A stretch of 64,000 nucleotides of DNA, from contig NZ_CP018786.1 in the NCBI RefSeq assembly GCF_002025665.1, positions 3,596,001 through 3,660,000 of the forward strand, in the 5' to 3' direction. The DNA comes from Chryseobacterium indologenes (GTDB taxonomy: Bacteria; Bacteroidota; Bacteroidia; Flavobacteriales; Weeksellaceae). Below the pieces are notes generated by a model. That model had not been told where the DNA came from. It was given only the letters and a program-made list of their open reading frames with translations, and did no database searches. A program made the position numbers and the translations under genes. Of this stretch, positions 60,321-64,000 are shown one piece after another (position 1 is the first letter of the stretch; the number at the start of each line of letters is the position of its first letter).

Positions 60321-60656
60321 TTAATTAATTGTTTTAGTGTACACGGCATACGAAGTATGTCCGTGTTTTTTTGATGATGTTTGAAATATCTTTTGCTTTG
60401 CTTTTAGCTCTGAGAACCTACCTGAAATTTTATGTATCGGAACTCCCAGTATATTTGCTATGTCTAAGGTTGAATTTATTCCATCCACAAGTTCATATAC
60501 TTGCTGCTGCATTGTGGGAATTGTCACCTTTACTTGTTGAAATGCCAGTTTGGAGTTAGCGTTGTTCCGCCCCCGGCTGTAGTCTTGAATATCCATATCT
60601 TCATTTTTGATTTGGTTATAAATCGTAATAAACTCTTCCGTTTTCAGTCCATACAT
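60321..60656 (-). CDS. Hypothetical protein with wHTH-like end
   Basis: 111 residues (an internal Met at 60596 is an alternative start that avoids overlap with the upstream gene). TMQQQVYELVDGINSTLDIA then NILGVPIHKISGRFSELKAK form a possible winged helix. Ends 1 base before the next ATG (TAAAATG). Confidence 0.5.
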   Translation of the reverse strand: MYGLKTEEFITIYNQIKNEDMDIQDYSRGRNNANSKLAFQQVKVTIPTMQQQVYELVDGINSTLDIANILGVPIHKISGRFSELKAKQKIFQTSSKKHGHTSYAVYTKTIN

Positions 60657-60918
60657 GACTGGCGTTTCGTCTTTGTTTCACAGAGTTTTTGTATATCTCT
60701 ATTTCTTTTTTCAACTCTTCAATCTCACGTTTAAGTGCATTTGTTTCTTCGTTTCTAGGATAATGTGACGCAACGCTGTAACTTTCCATATCTCGCATCA
60801 TACTAAGATGTGCTTGAAAATCTTCTGATGCTTTTTCGGCAGTTTCATAATCAATTCTAACATTGTATTCTTCTAAAATATCCATTAATGAATCTGCGTT
60901 TACTTGTTTTGTTGACAT
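60616..60918 (-). CDS. Coiled-coil hypothetical protein
   Basis: 100 residues: N-terminal helical part (DILEEYNVRIDYETAEKASE), then a coiled coil (NALKREIEELKKEIEIYKNS) and a basic tail. Function unknown. Confidence 0.5.
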   Translation of the reverse strand: MSTKQVNADSLMDILEEYNVRIDYETAEKASEDFQAHLSMMRDMESYSVASHYPRNEETNALKREIEELKKEIEIYKNSVKQRRNASHVWTENGRVYYDL

Positions 60919-60983
60919 GATTATTGATTTGATTGTTTAAACAATGCCGGAATGGTTTTCTATTTTAATGATTGCTGAATGTG

Positions 60984-61229
60984 TCATGATAAAGTGTTTT
61001 GAATGGTTTCTAAAAACTGTGAGAACTGAGACTCACTTTCAATCTTAATGTCTTTTTCCCTACCTGTACCAATGCATATCGAAGCAGAATTATTATAGAC
61101 ATATACTATTACTGAAGGTTCTGAACTTGCTATCTGTAATTCGTAATAAACTTCATCAGATACTTTTTTCGTAAAGTCCTTATCAATTAGAAATTCAGGA
61201 CTTAGTATTTCTGTTAGGTTCATGATCAT
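60984..61229 (-). CDS. Hypothetical protein
   Basis: 81 residues: NLTEILSPEFLIDKDFTKKV and SEPSVIVYVYNNSASICIGT. The ATG overlaps the stop of a 26-residue membrane peptide (ATGA). MNLTE at 61223 is an alternative start. Function unknown. Confidence 0.5.
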   Translation of the reverse strand: MIMNLTEILSPEFLIDKDFTKKVSDEVYYELQIASSEPSVIVYVYNNSASICIGTGREKDIKIESESQFSQFLETIQNTLS

Positions 61230-61306
61230 TGTTTTTTAAGTAAGTATTCAATTAAACAGATGAACTGATATATAAACCAGCATTTGATTAGAAATAAAGC
61301 TTTCAT
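61226..61306 (-). CDS. 26-residue membrane peptide
   Basis: MKALFLIKCWFIYQFICLIE continues with YLLKKQ. It is bounded on both sides by ATGA overlaps with neighbouring genes, which supports translation. Hydrophobic; role unknown. Confidence 0.45.
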   Translation of the reverse strand: MKALFLIKCWFIYQFICLIEYLLKKQ

Positions 61307-61689
61307 GATGCTGTAAAATAATGGTTAAACGATATTCTGCCCCTCTGGATCATCTTTATCCTCAAACTATATTCAGCCTGTTGACACGCTTCTCTCATTG
61401 TTGAGATCCTTTCTCTGAAGAATGATTTACCGCCTTTTCTGTAAGTCTGAAACCATCTCGCAATCATTCGCTTTATTTGCTTATATCCGGGATTAGATTT
61501 TAAAACCGACCCTGACACCTGTCCTAATTCATTCAACTGTCTAAACTCATTAGGAACTACATGTATTCTATATCCTTCATCCAACCAAATAACTCCATGA
61601 ACACGCATTCTGTTTACTCTGTGATCAAGCTGCTTATAAAATGCAAAACCTTTGATCTCTTTGTCTAAAATTTTTTTTACTTTTGCCAT
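61303..61689 (-). CDS. Basic hypothetical protein
   Basis: 128 residues rich in Arg/Lys (DHRVNRMRVHGVIWLDEGYR; IKRMIARWFQTYRKGGKSFF; STMREACQQAEYSLRIKMIQ). Nucleic-acid binding is possible from charge. No family known. Confidence 0.5.
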   Translation of the reverse strand: MAKVKKILDKEIKGFAFYKQLDHRVNRMRVHGVIWLDEGYRIHVVPNEFRQLNELGQVSGSVLKSNPGYKQIKRMIARWFQTYRKGGKSFFRERISTMREACQQAEYSLRIKMIQRGRISFNHYFTAS

Positions 61690-61748
61690 GATGTAGTGAT
61701 TTTTTAATTACTATTTCGTTTTTGCCGAGTCACATTTGCCCAGGTGGC

Positions 61749-61946
61749 TCATTTTTTTAAATACTTTTCTTTAAAATCTTTGAATGACTTTGACTTGCTT
61801 AAGAAACTCGTATACTCTTCTTCAAGTTCTTTCTTTGTCTTCTTTCTAGTTTTCAAACCACTCAAAATACTCTTACATAATTCCTCTCTCGATTCTGAAG
61901 GAAGTTTTAATAAATAATCTTTTGCTATCTGGTAGTCTAGGTTCAT
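61749..61946 (-). CDS. Hypothetical helical protein
   Basis: 65 residues: YQIAKDYLLKLPSESREELC and KKTKKELEEEYTSFLSKSKS. Coupled by ATGA to the HTH gene upstream. Function unknown. Confidence 0.5.
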   Translation of the reverse strand: MNLDYQIAKDYLLKLPSESREELCKSILSGLKTRKKTKKELEEEYTSFLSKSKSFKDFKEKYLKK

Positions 61947-62215
61947 GATTGAAGAATTAAACTAAGTTCTTTTTTACACTTAAGGGCTTCCTTTCTTTTT
62001 GCTTCTGCATTGTTGTAAGCCTTTTTAGCCAGAGAAATAATTCCCTTTTTGTTGTCTTCTGTCACATTGCCAACTCTTCTTTTTAAATAGTTCAATGTTG
62101 ACACGCTAATTCCGGTTTCTGCATTTACATCTGCAATATCTTGGGCAGTTGTAAATTCTTTTAGAAAATGAGAAACCTCCGCTCTAATTGTCTTCCCTAC
62201 TACTAAACTTTCCAT
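61943..62215 (-). CDS. HTH protein, first gene of leftward early operon (Cro-like position)
   Basis: 90 residues. The region TAQDIADVNAETGISVSTLN then YLKRRVGNVTEDNKKGIISL fits a helix-turn-helix, followed by a Lys/Glu helix. It is the first gene after the immunity-region promoter on the minus strand, where Cro-type regulators sit. The role is inferred. Confidence 0.6.
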   Translation of the reverse strand: MESLVVGKTIRAEVSHFLKEFTTAQDIADVNAETGISVSTLNYLKRRVGNVTEDNKKGIISLAKKAYNNAEAKRKEALKCKKELSLILQS

Positions 62216-62304
62216 ACATTATTTGTTTTAAATAAAAATTAGTTTTATCACTGTTTTTTCACATCCAACAAAAAGATTAACTTTGCGTTGTTGTTTTGTT
62301 GAGA

Positions 62305-62377
62305 CAAATATATAACAAGTTATATTACAAACCAAACTTTTTATATAATTTATTACATATATTATATAACTAGTTGA
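62305..62377. promoter_or_regulatory. Immunity region: leftward early promoter and repressor operators
   Basis: Minus-strand -7 TATATTTG (62305-62312) and -33 TTTG (62333-62336) are 20 bases apart. ATAACAAGTTAT (62312-62323) lies between them, and a half-matching ATAACTAGTTGA (62366-62377) lies before the repressor gene. A third perfect ATAACTAGTTAT is inside the repressor gene. The arrangement fits lambda-like repression of the early operon by the repressor at 62398. Confidence 0.7.
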
Positions 62378-62397
62378 TTTTCAATAATATTATTTTT

Positions 62398-62826
62398 ATG
62401 GACAAAAGAGATGAATTACTAGAAGAAGCCCTAAAACTGATAAATAAATACTCCATAACCGCTTACGATATTTCGCAAGGGACAGGCATTTCAGCAGTTG
62501 GTATACAAAAAATTATAAATGGGGAGTCGAAACGTCCATTAGAAAGAACGCTAGAAACAATAACTAGTTATATAAAACAAAAATATGTTTCTGATGTTAA
62601 AAGTCACGATAATAATGAAGGTAGCGAAATAAAAAACAAGCCACATGACGAGCAAATGGCTATTCTTCATAAAGACATATTGGAATTAAAAAAAGAAAAT
62701 GAGGAATTGAAAGATATGGTGGATGACCTGACTCTTAAAATAGAAATTTCACTTGCTCCAATCTTAAGGCATTTTAAATTAAAAGCAGATACGAAAGAAA
62801 AACAAAAAGACCGTTCTTCTAATTAA
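62398..62826 (+). CDS. HTH repressor with coiled coil (CI-like)
   Basis: 142 residues from the ATG at 62398. An XRE-type HTH (LEEALKLINKYSITAYDISQ then ISAVGIQKIINGESKRPLER) is followed by a linker and a coiled coil (ILELKKENEELKDMVDDLTL). It is transcribed away from the early operon. It lacks a LexA-like protease domain, so induction would not be by RecA-mediated self-cleavage. It should maintain lysogeny. Confidence 0.8.
   Translation: MDKRDELLEEALKLINKYSITAYDISQGTGISAVGIQKIINGESKRPLERTLETITSYIKQKYVSDVKSHDNNEGSEIKNKPHDEQMAILHKDILELKKENEELKDMVDDLTLKIEISLAPILRHFKLKADTKEKQKDRSSN
62560..62571. promoter_or_regulatory. Intragenic operator-like palindrome ATAACTAGTTAT
   Basis: A perfect 12-base palindrome inside the repressor coding region, of the same ATAACNNGTTAT form as the promoter-proximal sites. 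It could allow looping or autoregulation. Confidence 0.5.
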
Positions 62827-63067
62827 ATCCCAAACGTGCTACCTGAATCCCGAGTCTAAATTTATTCAAGTCTATTTTTAATGCAATTGATTCAGCTAAA
62901 ATAATTTTTTGCTCTTCGTTAATATTGCAGTACCTAACCTGTCTTAACAGAAGGAAATTATTATCTATGTATTCACTATATTCAATTAGGCCAAGATCAT
63001 AGTAGTCTTCATTTCTATAATGAAGCTGCCTAATAAATTTGCGTTGCTCTCTATTAATTTTCTGCAT
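62819..63067 (-). CDS. Hypothetical protein
   Basis: 82 residues: INREQRKFIRQLHYRNEDYY and EEQKIILAESIALKIDLNKF. Converges on the repressor gene (8-base overlap) and overlaps 63054 by 14 bases. Function unknown. Confidence 0.5.
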   Translation of the reverse strand: MQKINREQRKFIRQLHYRNEDYYDLGLIEYSEYIDNNFLLLRQVRYCNINEEQKIILAESIALKIDLNKFRLGIQVARLGFN

Positions 63068-63560
63068 CTTTATTTATTTGGCGGTTACGTTCTCTCTCTA
63101 TAGTATTATATTGAATTTCCAGTTCAAGCTTCAAGTTGTTTACGTGTTCAATTAATCGATATACAACGTAAGCTCCTGGAATCATCATAAGTATCATTCC
63201 GATTCTATGGGGCCATTCTGGATCTAATTTAATACCCCATACAAATTGAAATAAGTACAGTGATGAACAATATATCGATGCAAATAAAGGGAAGAAAAAA
63301 GTTAACTTGTAAGCTTTCATGAATTGGCCTATAATAACTACAGGCGTAGTATAATAAATAGACAAAAGCCAATAATCATTTCTCAAAATACCGCCAATAG
63401 TATTTTGATAATTTGCAAAATCCGGATTATACCAGACTATAATATTGTCTAAGAACGGTAAAAAACCCGATAATATAACTATTATCGAGCCTATAATTTT
63501 CCATAGTATTAAACTATTTTTACCTCTTTGGCGGGGTGATTGTAGTCGGGTCTCCTCCAT
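63054..63560 (-). CDS. Multi-pass membrane protein
   Basis: 168 residues from the Met at 63560 (start uncertain, as the lipoprotein gene overlaps it). About four TM segments: SLILWKIIGSIIVILSGFLP, a second near YWLLSIYYTTPVVIIGQF, a third FFFPLFASIYCSSLYLFQF and a fourth IGMILMMIPGAYVVYRLI, then a charged helix. With the lipoprotein and 62819 it could be a lysogenic-conversion operon. Function unknown. Confidence 0.5.
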   Translation of the reverse strand: MEETRLQSPRQRGKNSLILWKIIGSIIVILSGFLPFLDNIIVWYNPDFANYQNTIGGILRNDYWLLSIYYTTPVVIIGQFMKAYKLTFFFPLFASIYCSSLYLFQFVWGIKLDPEWPHRIGMILMMIPGAYVVYRLIEHVNNLKLELEIQYNTIERERNRQINKDAEN

Positions 63561-63801
63561 CTTCTGGATCTTCTGGTGGTATACCCAAGCCCGTATCGTT
63601 ACTGCTCCTAATTCTAATAGTATCACTAGTTAGAGTCGATTCGCCTTCACGACTTTGTGCGCTTGGTTGGTTTAACTTTAAGTTTTGGTTACTAGCTTTG
63701 ACCTTTTCAATTGCATCCTTTCTTACCTCTTCGTCTCGGTCAGAACATGAATAAATAATTGCTGCAGCTATTGCTGTCAAAATAATTAGTTTCGTTTTCA
63801 T
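63520..63801 (-). CDS. Lipoprotein with Pro-rich end
   Basis: 93 residues: lipoprotein signal (AAIIYSC, cysteine at 19), helical Lys/Glu part, then Ser/Thr-rich and PPEDPEDGGDPTTITPPKR end. Overlaps the membrane protein start. Might be prophage or host; the boundary is not seen. Confidence 0.5.
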   Translation of the reverse strand: MKTKLIILTAIAAAIIYSCSDRDEEVRKDAIEKVKASNQNLKLNQPSAQSREGESTLTSDTIRIRSSNDTGLGIPPEDPEDGGDPTTITPPKR

Positions 63802-63898
63802 AGATAACTGTTTTTAAATTCATTGCAAAAATAACAATTCTAAAACGACCCTTATTATCATTTATCACTTTTTCATATCAGCTAATATAATATTTTAT

Positions 63899-63920
63899 TT
63901 AACACACCACATAATGTGTT
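63899..63920. terminator. Hairpin near right edge
   Basis: TAACACA-CCACATAA-TGTGTTA forms a perfect 7-bp stem, followed by TTATATTTTTC. A weak terminator is possible. The 63802-64000 stretch is otherwise AT-rich with no gene. Confidence 0.4.
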
Positions 63921-64000
63921 ATTATATTTTTCAAATATTATAATTTTAATTGATATAAAATTACGGGTTTCCGTAAAATGTGAATATTTTTTAATTTTTA

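Noticed and set aside
60937..60987. 16-codon minus-strand frame with an ATGA overlap
   Set aside because: Too short to judge although it has the same kind of overlap as its neighbours.
1..64000. CRISPR array, insertion sequence or transposase
   Set aside because: No regular repeat-spacer pattern, no cas gene, no transposase motif or terminal inverted repeats were seen.
63802..64000. attR copy of the sequence upstream of int
   Set aside because: No shared stretch longer than chance AT runs could be found by eye.

Overview
This AT-rich window suggests a chromosome of a Flavobacteriia member, most likely a Chryseobacterium-like Weeksellaceae. Supporting signs are the DUF6443-type RHS proteins, promoters of the Bacteroidota TTTG / TAnnTTTG type, and a phage gene set typical of Bacteroidota siphoviruses. 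It falls into two blocks: a polymorphic RHS toxin locus (1-13.0 kb) and a large prophage (about 13.5 kb to at least 62.8 kb, probably reaching or passing the right edge).

RHS locus. A secreted SpvB/TcB-like protein (49-3474) is followed by a secreted RHS core protein (3481-6861) that ends in a permuted papain-like toxin tip, with an overlapping lipoprotein as probable immunity gene. Downstream, on the same strand, lie orphan cassettes. Each has a short stretch of RHS core, a different toxin tip, and a small lipoprotein or membrane protein as candidate immunity: an unknown tip with a 2-TM partner, a metzincin-like HExxHxxSxxH tip with a lipoprotein, a decayed tip, and a DUF4329-like tip with an NTF2-fold immunity lipoprotein and an Imm33-like protein. 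A perfect 146-bp repeat links the active gene to the last cassette. A recurring 3' flank with a hairpin marks cassette ends. The layout fits tip switching by homologous recombination.

Prophage. A host SRPBCC gene (minus) and a tyrosine integrase (13587-14729) mark the left end. Then follow accessory genes and a small regulator with divergent TGTACA operators, then the lysis module read leftward (holin, a u-spanin-like lipoprotein with a C-terminal TM, GH24 endolysin). The tail module comes next: hub, receptor-binding fibre with a C-terminal GH16 domain, Dit, tape measure, frameshifted chaperone pair, tube, and terminator/connector proteins. The head module (capsid, decoration, scaffold) is interrupted by a plus-strand island of small genes (36.0-38.2 kb), then resumes with the minor head protein, a lipoprotein, SPP1-like portal, and the large and small terminase subunits.

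From 44 to 62 kb, almost all on the minus strand, lie two odd tRNA-like genes, a NinG-like protein, a long belt of small unknown early genes with a PP-loop (PAPS-reductase-like) enzyme, YopX and a lipoprotein. A second copy of the TGTACA-controlled switch follows, then replication (DnaA-domain-IV-like protein, DnaC-like loader, replication organiser), an adenine methyltransferase, and recombination genes (PD-(D/E)XK nuclease and partner). The immunity region (62.2-62.8 kb) has a leftward early promoter overlaid by ATAACNNGTTAT operators and a rightward HTH/coiled-coil repressor. Beyond it lie membrane and lipoprotein genes, possibly lysogenic-conversion genes. No att repeat pair could be recognised by eye.
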